Below, in pieces: positions 42,894-52,629 of a stretch of 64,000 nt of DNA. Below the pieces are notes generated by a model, which saw only the letters and a program-made list of their open reading frames with translations, had not been told where the DNA came from and did no database searches. The DNA is from Glutamicibacter sp. MNS18 (GTDB taxonomy: Bacteria; Actinomycetota; Actinomycetes; Actinomycetales; Micrococcaceae), in contig NZ_JAPCHW010000009.1 of NCBI RefSeq assembly GCF_026107515.2, forward strand, positions 1-64,000, in the 5' to 3' direction. A program made the translations under genes and the position numbers. The first letter of the stretch is position 1. Each line of letters begins with the position of its first letter.

Positions 42894-45800
42894 ATGAGCA
42901 TTGAAATGACGTTACCCCTCGGCGAGGCGATCAACGCAGGCCAGCACCGGCTGACGCGGATCCAGATCGTCAATTGGGGAACCTTCCACGGATTGCACAC
43001 GCTCACCGTGGATCGTGCCGGAACCCTGATCACCGGCCACCCCGGGGTGGGCAAGTCCACGCTCTTCGACGCGATGGGCCACATCTTCTTTGCCACCCCC
43101 AAACTCAACGAGTCGGCCAACGACGCGGCCACCCGGGAGGACCGGCGCACCACCTTTTCCTATATGCGTGGACGAAAGTTCAAGACCGGCTCCGGAACCG
43201 TCTACCAACGCCCGGGGGCAACCTGGAGTGCGGTCAGCCTGGGCTATGAGGACGGGATGGGCAACACCGTTACCGCCGCCGCGGTCTTCGACCTGCCCGA
43301 GGCCGGTCTGGAAAACCAGGTGTCCAAGCACTATCTGCTCAGCGAAGGCGATCTGGAGGTTTCCGAACTGGAGCACCACGGTGCCCGGCGCTTCACGGTT
43401 TCCTCCCTACAGAAACTATTGGAACCGGCAGAGGCCTTTGACACGCACAAGGCCTTTGTTGAACGGTTGCGTCGCCGCCTCGGGGTGGAAAACGACAAGG
43501 CCTTCGCACTGCTACGCACCTTGCAGAACGGCAAAGGGCTGGCCAAGGGCGTCAACCAGTTCTTCCGCCACGAGGTGTTGGAGGAACCGGCCACGCTGAA
43601 GGCCGCGGCCGCCGCGGTCGAGGACTTCGCGCACCTGCGCGGAATCTATCGACAACTGGATACCGCCCGTCGGCAACGTGACATGCTGTTCGAGGTTCCT
43701 GCCAAAAGCGCCGAATACGAACGGCTGGCAAGCCGCATCCGGGAAACCGAGGATCTGGTCAATACCCAGCTCGGGTCGGCCGAACAGGACCTGCGTGCCG
43801 TTCTCTTGCGCAACGACCTGGAACTTCATACGGCAGAGCTGGCCAGCCTACGTGCCGAGCAAAGCACCCTGCTCGCCCGCAAGGAACAACTCGGCGAAGA
43901 GCTGGCGCAGTTGCAGCAGGCACAGGATTCGACCGGCTCCCGGGCATTGATGCTGCTGGAGCGCGAGGCCGACGCTGCCCGCAAGGCGCTGTCCGAGAAG
44001 GAAAAGGTCCTGCGTGAATTGCAGTCCCAGGCGGAGGAAGCCGGGTTGACCTTCGACTTCACGGCCACCGGACTTGACGAATTGCGGGCCAATGCGCACC
44101 GCACCTTGCAACAGCTCGAGTCCATCACCCAGGATGCCCAGACCGTGGAGTACGAGGCCATGGCGACGTTGATGAATCTTCGTCAACGCGCGACCGCCCT
44201 GGACAAGGACATTTCCTCCTACCAGCGCCGCAAGACGAATATCGATGACCGTGCAGTGGCCGCCCGTAGGGCGATCATCTCCAGCTGCGGGTTGCGCGAA
44301 GAAGACCTGCCCTTTGCCGGTGAGCTGATGGACGTGGCATCTTCCGAATCACGGTGGCGCACTGCGGCGGAAAAGTCGCTGCGTACCTTGGCGCGGACCA
44401 TCCTGGTCCCCGGGGAACACCTCGGTGCCGTCACCCATGCCATCGATCAGCTGGACAACCTGGGACGGATCCGCTGGATCGATATGTCCCAGTCTCCGAA
44501 ACAAGCCGTGGCCGGACCATCGGATCTGGTCAGCAAGCTCGAGTTCATGTCCTCGGCCGCTGGCAGCTGGTTACGTGCCAAGATCACCTCGGACTACCCA
44601 CTGGTGTGTGTTCCCGATGATGCGTCCCTGCACATGCATGCCAAGGCGATCACCCCGGCCGGTACCATCAAAACCGGGGCCGGAGTCTTTGAACGCGATA
44701 CCGGTGGGCTGTCCGTCTCCGAGCACCTGCTGGGCTTCACCAACGAGTCAAAGATCGCCGAGCTCCAATCCAAGGCGGCTCGGCTGGCCGAGCAGATCCA
44801 GGTGGCCCAAAGCGGAGCCGATGAACGCACCGCAGCCAAGGAGAAAATCCTTTCCAAGGTCCGGTTGCTCAAGGCCCTGGCCGCCGATGAGCGCAGTTTC
44901 GGGCAGCTGGACGCGGCCGAGGCCCTGCAGGCCCTGCGTACCAGCGAGCAGCGGCTCGGTGATGCGCTGACCCGCTCCGGGGACACCTCGCAACTGCGCC
45001 GTGACATCAGCAAGGCCACCGCCGAGTCCGAGGACATCGTTGGACGGCTGGCGTTGATCCGTTCGAGGATCGACGCACTGGAAAGCGAGATCACCAAGGC
45101 CAATCATGTACTGGCCACAACCGGTCAGGAACACCTGGCTCCTTCCCGTTGGCTGGAACGGCTGCCGGACGAACTCGCCGCAATGGGGGAATTACGCGGG
45201 ATCCTGCAAGCGGTCTCCGAACATCAGGGTGTTGACTCGGCACATATCACCACCGCTTTCGCCGAGGCCCGGGTGCAGCTTTCCGCCGAGATCTCGAAGC
45301 TGACCAGCGACCGCACCATGGTTGGCAGCGAACTGAGCGAGACCTTCAAGCGCTTCGCCCGCGAGTTCGGGACCTCCCATGCGCAAACCCATGGGACCAG
45401 CCCGGAAGCTGCCGAACACTATGCCAGGTTGCATGCGCAGATCGTGGCCGACGGTTTGCCGCATCACGAGGCGCAGTTCCGCGAGTACTTCGCCAACCGT
45501 TCCTACGAACGTTTCAGCGACCTGTTACAGCTGCTGGATGAGGAACGCCGGATGATCGCCGAACGTATCAAGCCGCTGAATCAGATCCTGGCCGATGTGC
45601 AGTTCGAACATGGCTCCATCCTGCGCTTCGAGGTGGAACAACTGATCCCCGTTGAGGCTGGCGCCTTCCGCAACCAGCTGAAGGAAGCCCTGAACGAGGC
45701 CTATACCACCCGTGAGGAGGGTACGTTGCAACGCTCCTATGCGGCGTTGGAGTCGATTGTCGAGGCCCTGGGTGATCCGGGTCGTGCCGCCTGGCGTTCC

Positions 45801-46229
45801 ACCGTACTGGATGTGCGTCACCATGTGCAGATCCGCTGTGATGAGCACAAGCCCAACGGTGAAGTGGAAACCGGATTGGAGCCTGGCACGCTCTCCGGTG
45901 GTGAGGGTCAGCGCTTCACCTCGTTCGTCATGGGTGCTGCCCTGGCATACCAGCTGGGTTTCGCCTCCGCGGGCTTCACCTCCTATGGCACGGTGATGAT
46001 CGACGAGGCGTTTATCCAGGCGAACTCGGAGTATGCCGCCGCAGGTATACGTGCCCTGCAGGAGTTCGGTTTCCATCTGGTGCTGGCGGCCCCCGAGGAT
46101 AAGATCGACCTGAGTCGCCATCTGGGCTCGATCACCGACATCATCAAGCACCCCGGGTCCAATATTTCCGGTTTCGTCACGACCGGACGTTCCCCGGCCA
46201 TGGCCACCACCATTACACTGCGCGACTAG
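42894..46229 (+). CDS. jetC: JetC/MksB-like SMC ATPase
   Basis: An 1111-residue SMC/MukB-type ATPase, the motor of the Wadjet complex. The Walker A loop GHPGVGKST is at residues 48-56, the ABC signature LSGGEGQR at 1000-1007 and the Walker B motif MIDEA at 1035-1039. Between the head halves are long coiled coils (about 270-450 and 620-780) around a hinge near residues 470-620. Length is normal for type I Wadjet. A CAGGAG ribosome site precedes the ATG. No jetD (DUF3322/DUF2220 topoisomerase VI-like nuclease) follows; instead a terminator stands at 46232. Without JetD the complex may work in chromosome organisation, as in MksBEF, or use a JetD encoded elsewhere. Confidence 0.92.
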   Translation: MSIEMTLPLGEAINAGQHRLTRIQIVNWGTFHGLHTLTVDRAGTLITGHPGVGKSTLFDAMGHIFFATPKLNESANDAATREDRRTTFSYMRGRKFKTGSGTVYQRPGATWSAVSLGYEDGMGNTVTAAAVFDLPEAGLENQVSKHYLLSEGDLEVSELEHHGARRFTVSSLQKLLEPAEAFDTHKAFVERLRRRLGVENDKAFALLRTLQNGKGLAKGVNQFFRHEVLEEPATLKAAAAAVEDFAHLRGIYRQLDTARRQRDMLFEVPAKSAEYERLASRIRETEDLVNTQLGSAEQDLRAVLLRNDLELHTAELASLRAEQSTLLARKEQLGEELAQLQQAQDSTGSRALMLLEREADAARKALSEKEKVLRELQSQAEEAGLTFDFTATGLDELRANAHRTLQQLESITQDAQTVEYEAMATLMNLRQRATALDKDISSYQRRKTNIDDRAVAARRAIISSCGLREEDLPFAGELMDVASSESRWRTAAEKSLRTLARTILVPGEHLGAVTHAIDQLDNLGRIRWIDMSQSPKQAVAGPSDLVSKLEFMSSAAGSWLRAKITSDYPLVCVPDDASLHMHAKAITPAGTIKTGAGVFERDTGGLSVSEHLLGFTNESKIAELQSKAARLAEQIQVAQSGADERTAAKEKILSKVRLLKALAADERSFGQLDAAEALQALRTSEQRLGDALTRSGDTSQLRRDISKATAESEDIVGRLALIRSRIDALESEITKANHVLATTGQEHLAPSRWLERLPDELAAMGELRGILQAVSEHQGVDSAHITTAFAEARVQLSAEISKLTSDRTMVGSELSETFKRFAREFGTSHAQTHGTSPEAAEHYARLHAQIVADGLPHHEAQFREYFANRSYERFSDLLQLLDEERRMIAERIKPLNQILADVQFEHGSILRFEVEQLIPVEAGAFRNQLKEALNEAYTTREEGTLQRSYAALESIVEALGDPGRAAWRSTVLDVRHHVQIRCDEHKPNGEVETGLEPGTLSGGEGQRFTSFVMGAALAYQLGFASAGFTSYGTVMIDEAFIQANSEYAAAGIRALQEFGFHLVLAAPEDKIDLSRHLGSITDIIKHPGSNISGFVTTGRSPAMATTITLRD

Positions 46230-46231
46230 CG

Positions 46232-46271
46232 CCCATGGACCGGTCCGGCATGTGCCGAACCGGTCCATGGG
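46232..46271. terminator. Terminator hairpin downstream of jetC
   Basis: A 19-bp inverted repeat with one mismatch (46232-46250 with 46253-46271), two bases after the jetC stop codon. It also serves the convergent gene at 46277. It closes the operon exactly where jetD would be expected. Confidence 0.82.
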
Positions 46272-46276
46272 ACGGT

Positions 46277-46621
46277 CTAGGTCATCTGGGCCCTGATACG
46301 CTCGGGAATCATGTTCACGCGCGGGCTGATCACCACCGGGGTGAACCCCGGATCGATGCAGGCTTCCCAGTACTCAAGGTGCTTGACGTCCAGCCAATGC
46401 CCGGACTCATGCACATCGATGCCGTTCTCCCCCTGGATGCTGTACCAATACAGGTAGTCGACCCCGTCCAGCGTCTCGCTGAAGATGGTCTCCACGTACA
46501 TCTTCTCGCCGTCCAGGGTTTCCAGCACCGCTGGCATGTTCCGGTTCAGGAAGTCCAGCCATTGATCCACCAGCGGTGCCTTGCCCGGCAACACCCTGAA
46601 ACGCATCAGTTCAACGTTCAT
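46277..46621 (-). CDS. DUF6176 family protein
   Basis: A 114-residue soluble protein with the pattern ELMRFRVLPGKAPLVDQWLDFLNRNMPAVLETLDGEKMYVETIFSE and YLYWYSIQG, an alpha/beta-barrel (dimeric ferredoxin-like) fold. It matches the DUF6176 family, function unknown. It lies downstream of the SDR gene on the same strand (21-base gap) and may be the last gene of the IclR-linked operon. Confidence 0.75.
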   Translation of the reverse strand: MNVELMRFRVLPGKAPLVDQWLDFLNRNMPAVLETLDGEKMYVETIFSETLDGVDYLYWYSIQGENGIDVHESGHWLDVKHLEYWEACIDPGFTPVVISPRVNMIPERIRAQMT

Positions 46622-46642
46622 GGTCCCAGTGTATTTCCGAAG

Positions 46643-47401
46643 CTATTGGGCGGTATAGCCTCCATCAGCCGACACCGTGGTCCCGGTGATGAAACTGGCC
46701 GCATCCGAGGCCAGGAAGCAGATCACCTCGGCGATCTCCTCGGGATGCCCCAACCTGCCCATGGGCTGCCTGGCCAGCATCTGGGCGCGCACCGAGTCGT
46801 CCAGCCCGTCCGTCAGCGGTGTCTGCACGTAGCCTGGGGCCACCGCGTTGATCCGGATACCCTGGCGGGCATAGGTCAGCCCGGCCGAGCGCACCAGGTT
46901 GGTGACCCCGGCCTTCGACGCGCTGTAGGCTGCCGATTGGGCCTGGCCTACCAAACCCAGGATGGAGCCGAGCGCCACCACGCAGCCGTGCCCCTGGTCC
47001 ACCATCTGCTTCAGCCCGTATTTCATGCTCAAGGCCACCCCGGTCAGGTTGATGTCCACCACCTGCTGCCAGTGGTCCATGTCCATTTCGTGGATCGGGC
47101 CCTTGTGTTCGGCGATCCCCGCGTTGGCCACCAACACGTCCACCGCGCCGGCGAAATCCACCGCCTGCCGGATAAATCCGGCCATCGATTCCCCGTTGGT
47201 GACATCGCAGCGTACGGACAGCGCCCGGCCACCGTTCTTGGTGATATCCGCTGCCACCGCTTCGGCCGCCGGGTTCACGTCCCCGATCAGCACCCATGCC
47301 CCACGGGAGGCGAACATGCGGGCGGTGGCCTCGCCAATGCCGCCGGCCGCACCGGTCACCAGGACGGTGCGGCCGGCGAAGGAGGCCTTTTGAAGGCTCA
47401 T
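46643..47401 (-). CDS. Short-chain dehydrogenase/reductase
   Basis: A 252-residue classical SDR, NAD(P)-dependent. TGAAGGIGEATA is the dinucleotide loop, NAG in VLVANAGIAEHKGP the structural motif, and Ser/Tyr/Lys in LGSILGLVGQAQSAAYSASKAG the catalytic triad. The ending PEEIAEVICFLASDAASFITGTTVSADGG is typical of FabG-like members. It overlaps the upstream flavoprotein gene by four bases and so is translationally coupled. With two KstD-like flavoproteins and a transporter in the operon, it likely oxidises or reduces a cyclic alcohol or ketone. Confidence 0.88.
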   Translation of the reverse strand: MSLQKASFAGRTVLVTGAAGGIGEATARMFASRGAWVLIGDVNPAAEAVAADITKNGGRALSVRCDVTNGESMAGFIRQAVDFAGAVDVLVANAGIAEHKGPIHEMDMDHWQQVVDINLTGVALSMKYGLKQMVDQGHGCVVALGSILGLVGQAQSAAYSASKAGVTNLVRSAGLTYARQGIRINAVAPGYVQTPLTDGLDDSVRAQMLARQPMGRLGHPEEIAEVICFLASDAASFITGTTVSADGGYTAQ

Positions 47402-49155
47402 GCATGGACTTCCAAGGCACGTTCCAGGGCCACGCTGTTGCCCGATTCGGCGGCGAGATCCACGATGTCGCGGCCCAACCGGTAGCCGAAGACGAGGGCC
47501 GGTCCGATGTGCGAACCGTATCCCGGGTATCCGCCGCCGAAGACGGAGACCGCCGCGGCACCCACCGAGTACAGGCCCGGGACCAGTGATCCGTCCCGGC
47601 GCACGACCCGGGAGCGTTCATCGACTTGGATGCCGGCGAAGGTTCCCAGGTCCCCCATCCTCACCTTGGCCGCATAGTAGGGGCCCTTGTCCAGCGGCGC
47701 CAGATTCGGGTTCGGGGTGTGCTCCATGTCGCCACGGAAGTGGTTGTATGCCGTGGAACCACGACCGAATTCGGTGTCGGTTCCGGCGATTGCATCCTTG
47801 TTGAAGCGTTGTATGGTCGCTTCGAGGCCAGCGGCGTCCACACCGATACTGGCCGCCAGTTCGGCCACGGTGCGTCCCTTGTGCAGGAACCCGTTGCGGT
47901 GGAAGAAGCCTCGCGGCACCGGCCACGGCTTGGCGTAGCCGATCCCGTATTTGTCCATCAGCTTCTTGTCTCCGATGATCCAGGCGAACAGATCCGTCTG
48001 GTTCTCGTGGTGGGTAATCATCTGCCGGCCGAAATCGTGGTAGCTTAGCGCCTCGTTGCCGAAGCGCCGTCCGTTGCGGTCCACGGTGATCATGCCCGGC
48101 AGCCCGATCTGGCGCAGGTGCGGGAAGAGCCGCTCGGCGCCGCTGCGTAGGGAGTTGAAGACGGTGACCGGAGCCCAGGAGCAGACCGAGGAGACATCGG
48201 TGGAGATCCGCCCGCCCACGGCCAGCGCCATCTCGGCCGAGGACCCATCATGGCCCTGGGTCGGGGTGAAGTGCTGTCCCCCGGCTCGGTCATGGGCGAA
48301 GTACTTGCGGCGCAGGGCCTCGTTGCCTGAGAACCCGCCGCCAGCCAGGATGACACCGAGCCGGGCTTGCACGTTGCCCGCCTGTTTCCCGCCGAGCGTT
48401 GCGCCGGTCACGGCACCCGATGCGTCGGTGACAAGGTCGGTGACCGGCGTGCCGGTCCAGACCCGTACCCCGGCGTCCAGGGCCGAGCGGACCATGCGCA
48501 CCATGAGGGCCGACCCGTTGGTGCGTTTGAGCGGCTGGCCGTGCACCGCGATGTCCTTCCAGGTTTTCAGTAGCTTCGTGGCCACGTAGCCGAAGGATTT
48601 GATCGACTGGTTGGCGTGCAGGAACTGGACCAGGTCCGGGCCGACCTGGGGCATGTAACCGAAAACCGTGTACGAGCTGAGGTACGGCTGCAGTTCCTTG
48701 CGGCGTTCGCCGAGTATCCGCGCATCGGCGTCCGCGGGCAGGATCGCCCGGCCGCCCAGCTTCGCGCCGGGCAGATCCATCTGGTAGTCCGGGGCCTTGT
48801 CCGGGTAGCTGAAGACCACGTCGGTATCGTTTTCGAAGAAGTCCACGGCTTCGGGTACGGTGTCCAGGAACCCGGCCACCCCGGCCTTGTTGTAGGTGTC
48901 CGGGGCCAGGGCCTTGAGGTAGGTCTCGATCTCCTCACGGGTATCCCCGGTCGTGGCCGCACCCTTGGTAGTACCCGGCACCCAGGACCAGCCGGCGGAC
49001 AGGGCGGTGGTGCCACCGAAATGCGGCGCCTTCTCGGCAACGATCACGTTCAGCCCGTCGTGGGCGGCCCGGATGGCCGCTGCCATGCCGGATACCCCGG
49101 AACCGACGATCAACAGGTCGCAACGGTAGGTGTTGTCTTCACGTTTCTTTTTCAT
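47398..49155 (-). CDS. KstD-like FAD-dependent dehydrogenase
   Basis: A 585-residue flavoprotein of the fumarate reductase/3-ketosteroid delta-1-dehydrogenase group. GSGVSGMAAAIRAAHDG is the FAD loop, GGTTALSAGWSWVPG the second FAD contact, and FGGGYPGYGSHIGPALVFGYRLGRD the ending that in KstD holds the catalytic Tyr-Pro-Gly-x-Gly. It should introduce a double bond next to a ketone; the substrate may be a steroid or a smaller cyclic ketone. It lies within a five- or six-gene minus-strand operon and has a second, related flavoprotein at 50876. Confidence 0.85.
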   Translation of the reverse strand: MKKKREDNTYRCDLLIVGSGVSGMAAAIRAAHDGLNVIVAEKAPHFGGTTALSAGWSWVPGTTKGAATTGDTREEIETYLKALAPDTYNKAGVAGFLDTVPEAVDFFENDTDVVFSYPDKAPDYQMDLPGAKLGGRAILPADADARILGERRKELQPYLSSYTVFGYMPQVGPDLVQFLHANQSIKSFGYVATKLLKTWKDIAVHGQPLKRTNGSALMVRMVRSALDAGVRVWTGTPVTDLVTDASGAVTGATLGGKQAGNVQARLGVILAGGGFSGNEALRRKYFAHDRAGGQHFTPTQGHDGSSAEMALAVGGRISTDVSSVCSWAPVTVFNSLRSGAERLFPHLRQIGLPGMITVDRNGRRFGNEALSYHDFGRQMITHHENQTDLFAWIIGDKKLMDKYGIGYAKPWPVPRGFFHRNGFLHKGRTVAELAASIGVDAAGLEATIQRFNKDAIAGTDTEFGRGSTAYNHFRGDMEHTPNPNLAPLDKGPYYAAKVRMGDLGTFAGIQVDERSRVVRRDGSLVPGLYSVGAAAVSVFGGGYPGYGSHIGPALVFGYRLGRDIVDLAAESGNSVALERALEVHA

Positions 49156-49181
49156 GCTGTCCTTCTGTCGTTGGGGATGTC

Positions 49182-50546
49182 TCAGAGCCTGCCGGTGGCC
49201 CGCAGGTAGGGTTCGCCAAGTTGGTTGACAGGGGTGTGTGCGGTTTCCCGGGCACTGATGGCAGCACCGGCGGCCAGTAGTGCGCAGACCGCACCGAATA
49301 CCGCGACCGGGACCCAGCCGAAGGCACCCTCGGCCAGCAGCAACCCGCCGATGAGTGGGCCGAATCCTGCCACGACCAGTCCGAGCTGGTTGCCCATGGC
49401 CATGCCGGTGTAGCGCACAGGTGCGGCGAACAGTTCACCGAAGAACGAGGTCCAGACCCCGTTGAACCCGGAGTAGAGCACCGTCATGAACAGGAAACTG
49501 GCGCCGAAGACCAGCCAGATGTTGCCCGTCCCCAGGGCCAGGAAGTAGACGAAGAGCATGATGGTGCAGCCGAACATCGCGGTCAGCATCAGTGGGCGGC
49601 GGCCGACCTTGTCCGAGAGGCGTCCCGCCAACGGCATCAATACCATGGACAGTCCGATCGCTACCGCGTTGACGGTCAGGATCTGGGTGCGTTCGAAACC
49701 TCCCTGGTCCACCGCGTAGGCCAGCCCGAAGACGGTAAACAGGGTCTGCATGACCGAGAAGATCGACATCAGCACCACGCGCAGCACATCGGCCCACTGG
49801 TAACGCAGCACCTCGGTGGCCGGCAGCTTCTTGATTTCACCGGCCTCGGCAACTTCCTCTTCGAAGACCGGGGTTTCATCCAGTTTGGTACGTACCCAGA
49901 AGGCGAGGACCAGCACGAAAACCGAGAGCAGGAACGGAACACGCCAGCCCCAGCTGAGCATCTGTTCCTCGGGTAGCGCTGCCACCGGGATGAACACCAG
50001 GGTGGAGAGCACCATGCCCGAGGCGTACCCGGTCATCACGAAGGAAGTGAAGAACCCGCGGCGCCCGTCCGGCGAGTGCTCGAGGGTCAGTGACGAGGCC
50101 CCGGCCGATTCGGCGCCGGCGGAGAATCCCTGGGCCAGCCGCCCGACCACCAGCAGCGCGGTGGCCCACAGACCGATCTGTTCATAGGTGGGCAGCAGGC
50201 CGATGCCCAGGGAGGCCACCCCCATCAGGAGCAGCGTGAACAGCAGGACATTCTTGCGTCCCAGCCGGTCACCGAAGTGACCCATGACCAGTCCGCCGAG
50301 AGGCCGGGCCACGTAGGCCACACCGAAGGTGGCGAAGGCACCGATGGTGGCAACGGCAGGATTGCTTTCCGGGAAGAACAGTCGGGGGAAGATCAGGGCT
50401 GCGGCGGTGCCGTAGATGAAGAAGTCGTAGTACTCCAGGGTCGAGCCCAGGAAGGACGCCAGGGCGGCCTTGCGCGGGGTGCGCTTGGGCCCTTCGGTGG
50501 CCGTCGCCCCTGCAGGGGTGCCAACGGAGGTGGTTGAATGACGCAT
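49182..50546 (-). CDS. MHS-family MFS transporter
   Basis: A 454-residue 12-helix major facilitator of the metabolite:H+ symporter group. The start ASFLGSTLEYYDFFIYGTAAALIFPRLFFP is characteristic of MHS carriers (citrate, alpha-ketoglutarate, shikimate, aromatic acids). GHFGDRLGRKNVLLF is the loop 2-3 motif, and GRLAQGFSAGAESAGASSLTLEHSPDGRRGFFTSFVMTGYA the helix 4-5 region. It should import the compound degraded by the surrounding enzymes. It is placed between the Dabb gene and the KstD-like gene in the operon. Confidence 0.9.
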   Translation of the reverse strand: MRHSTTSVGTPAGATATEGPKRTPRKAALASFLGSTLEYYDFFIYGTAAALIFPRLFFPESNPAVATIGAFATFGVAYVARPLGGLVMGHFGDRLGRKNVLLFTLLLMGVASLGIGLLPTYEQIGLWATALLVVGRLAQGFSAGAESAGASSLTLEHSPDGRRGFFTSFVMTGYASGMVLSTLVFIPVAALPEEQMLSWGWRVPFLLSVFVLVLAFWVRTKLDETPVFEEEVAEAGEIKKLPATEVLRYQWADVLRVVLMSIFSVMQTLFTVFGLAYAVDQGGFERTQILTVNAVAIGLSMVLMPLAGRLSDKVGRRPLMLTAMFGCTIMLFVYFLALGTGNIWLVFGASFLFMTVLYSGFNGVWTSFFGELFAAPVRYTGMAMGNQLGLVVAGFGPLIGGLLLAEGAFGWVPVAVFGAVCALLAAGAAISARETAHTPVNQLGEPYLRATGRL

Positions 50547-50551
50547 GGTTC

Positions 50552-50875
50552 TTATCCTTTGCGTGAGGATCCGGCGGCCGGATCTTCCATTTCGAAATCG
50601 ACGTAGGCCAGGTCCTCGACGTTGGGTAGCGAGAACGGCTTGATGGCCTCGTGCAGCGGATGCGTGTTGTATACCGCGATGTCGTCCTTGGTGGCGAAGT
50701 CAGCCACGATGACGTGGTCCCAGGAGCGCTCGGTGCCCATGACATCGGGCCCGTGCTCCAGGTTCAGCATTCCGGGAATGTTGCCCTTCATGGCTTCCAG
50801 GCCGGTAATCCACTGCTCACGGATCCCTTCGGTGAAGCTTGCCGAGAAACGGAACATCACTATGTGGCGGATCAT
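50552..50875 (-). CDS. Dabb (stress-responsive A/B barrel) family protein
   Basis: A 107-residue protein with the Dabb pattern: IRHIVMFRFSASFTEGIREQWITGLEAMKGNIPGMLNLEHGPDV, then SWDHVIVADFATKDDIAVYNTHPLHEAI. The fold is a dimeric alpha/beta barrel; some members are cyclases or isomerases of ring compounds (olivetolic acid cyclase in plants). Its ATG follows the TAG stop of the upstream flavoprotein gene without a gap. A catalytic part in the pathway is possible but not shown. Confidence 0.88.
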   Translation of the reverse strand: MIRHIVMFRFSASFTEGIREQWITGLEAMKGNIPGMLNLEHGPDVMGTERSWDHVIVADFATKDDIAVYNTHPLHEAIKPFSLPNVEDLAYVDFEMEDPAAGSSRKG

Positions 50876-52549
50876 CTAGCGTGCTCCCGCCCCTTCGAGG
50901 GCCGATGCCTGGTAATCGGCGCTGGCCCCGGACAGTGCCCGTCCGGCCAGGTAGGCAAGGGTCATGATCGGGCCCAGCGTGGCCCCGGCGCCCGGGTAGC
51001 CTGCCGCAAACGGGTTCTCGGTGGTGTTTCCGGCCGCGAAGAGGCCCGGGATCGGCTTCCCGTCCACGTCCAACACCTGGCCGTTGCCGTCGGTGGCCAA
51101 CCCGCCGCAGGTGCCGAAGGCCCCGTTGACGACTTGCAGCGCGTAGTACGGGCCGTACTGCAGCGGGCCGAGTGACGGGTTGGGCCAGTCGCTGTCGGCG
51201 TCTCCCCAGTACCGGTCGTATTCGGACACGCCACGTCCGAAGTCCGGATCCTGGCCCGCCACCGCGTGGGTGTTGAAGCGTTCCACGGTGGCGACCAGGT
51301 TTTCGGCCGGGACCTCGAGCTTTGCGGCCAGCTGCTGAAGGGTGTCGGCCTCAATCAGCCACGCGGGGGTAGGTTCTCCGGCGCGGTGATCCAGCACGCC
51401 GTAGCGCTCCAGATAGGACTGGTCGAAGACCACATGGGCCGGGGTGTTCAGGGGCTGGTTGTTCGGCGAGTCCCACGACTGCAGCACCCGGGCCAGGTCA
51501 TTGTAGTTCTGGGCCTCGTTGGCGAAACGCTGCCCGTGGCGGTTGACCATGATCGATCCGGGGCCCTGGCGTTCGAAGCGTAGCAGCGATCCGACCTGTT
51601 CGCCGTCCCGCAGGGTTCCGGTCAGTGACATCGGTGCCCACCAGGCCTCGCGGGTGCCGCGGGTCATGGCCCCGACTCGCTGGGCCATTTTCAGCCCGTC
51701 ACCGGTGTTCGATGGTGGCGAGCACATGGTGTACAGGCGCGAGGCGAGCATGGAATCGGCCAGTTCCCTGTCCCATTCGAAGCCGCCGGCGCCGATCATG
51801 ACACCGGTAGCGGCAGCAATCCGGGTTCCGTCGTCCATGATGACACCGCCGATCTTGTCCGCTGTGCTCACCAGGCTCTCGACCCGGGCGTCCACGGCCA
51901 GGGTGACTCCGTTGTCCAGGCAGGCCTTGAGCAGCATCGCCACCAGCGCGTGGCCCTTGGCCGCGAACCCGGCATCCTGGCGGCTGCTCAGCTGCTCCCA
52001 CGGGAACCTGGTGAAGGCACCCCAGTTTTCGTATTCCTGCATGGTGTACGGGTGGCGGCCATCGGTGCGAACATATTCGGCCAGCTCGCCCAGCGCTTCA
52101 CGGTAGTTGAACAGTTCCGGCTCCACGGTCCGCCCGCCCAGCACTGCCCCCGGCAGGTCCTGGCGGTAGTCCGGGAAATTGTCCAGGAAGATGAATTTAA
52201 CGCCGAGCTCGTCCTCGGCGAACCGCAACATGGTATCCCCGTAGTCCAGGGCGGCATCGAGCAGTTCGGTGCGTCCACGGCCACGGGCGACGGCCTGGAC
52301 GTATTCGCGTCCCGCCGCCTTGGAATCGCTGCGTCCGGCTTCGCGGGCATGGTGGTTGTCCACCACCCAGAGCATGCCTCCGGAGACTGCCGAGGTGCCG
52401 CCGAGCAGCTGGCTCTTCTCCAGCACGATCACCTTCAGGCCCGAACGGGCGGCGGTGGCGGCCGTGGTCAGCGCGGCGGCACCGGATCCCACGACCGCGA
52501 CATCGTAGCTGAGGTCCGGGGTGGTGGTGTCGGGATTGAGAATTCGCAT
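50876..52549 (-). CDS. KstD-like FAD-dependent dehydrogenase (second copy)
   Basis: A 557-residue flavoprotein of the same group as that at 47398. GSGAAALTTAATAARSG is the FAD loop, LGGTSAVSGGMLWVV the second contact and FAAGYPGAGATLGPIMTLAYLAGRA the KstD-type end with Tyr-Pro-Gly-x-Gly. The start at 52549 has GAAGGA upstream; a longer frame to 52612 lacks family content. It is the first gene of the operon, with an IclR-type operator candidate 81 bases ahead. Two paralogues in one operon suggest two desaturation steps or two related substrates. Confidence 0.85.
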   Translation of the reverse strand: MRILNPDTTTPDLSYDVAVVGSGAAALTTAATAARSGLKVIVLEKSQLLGGTSAVSGGMLWVVDNHHAREAGRSDSKAAGREYVQAVARGRGRTELLDAALDYGDTMLRFAEDELGVKFIFLDNFPDYRQDLPGAVLGGRTVEPELFNYREALGELAEYVRTDGRHPYTMQEYENWGAFTRFPWEQLSSRQDAGFAAKGHALVAMLLKACLDNGVTLAVDARVESLVSTADKIGGVIMDDGTRIAAATGVMIGAGGFEWDRELADSMLASRLYTMCSPPSNTGDGLKMAQRVGAMTRGTREAWWAPMSLTGTLRDGEQVGSLLRFERQGPGSIMVNRHGQRFANEAQNYNDLARVLQSWDSPNNQPLNTPAHVVFDQSYLERYGVLDHRAGEPTPAWLIEADTLQQLAAKLEVPAENLVATVERFNTHAVAGQDPDFGRGVSEYDRYWGDADSDWPNPSLGPLQYGPYYALQVVNGAFGTCGGLATDGNGQVLDVDGKPIPGLFAAGNTTENPFAAGYPGAGATLGPIMTLAYLAGRALSGASADYQASALEGAGAR

Positions 52550-52629
52550 CGGGTCGGTCCTTCGTGGATCGGTTGCAGGTGGTTGACTGCAAACGATCGT
52601 GACACCAATCACAATGCGTTCGAATAGGG

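Noticed and set aside
46235-47485. A 416-codon plus-strand frame after jetC, considered as a jetD candidate
   Set aside because: It is antisense to the DUF6176 and SDR genes, contains the terminator hairpin, and has no DUF2220 or Toprim-like motif.
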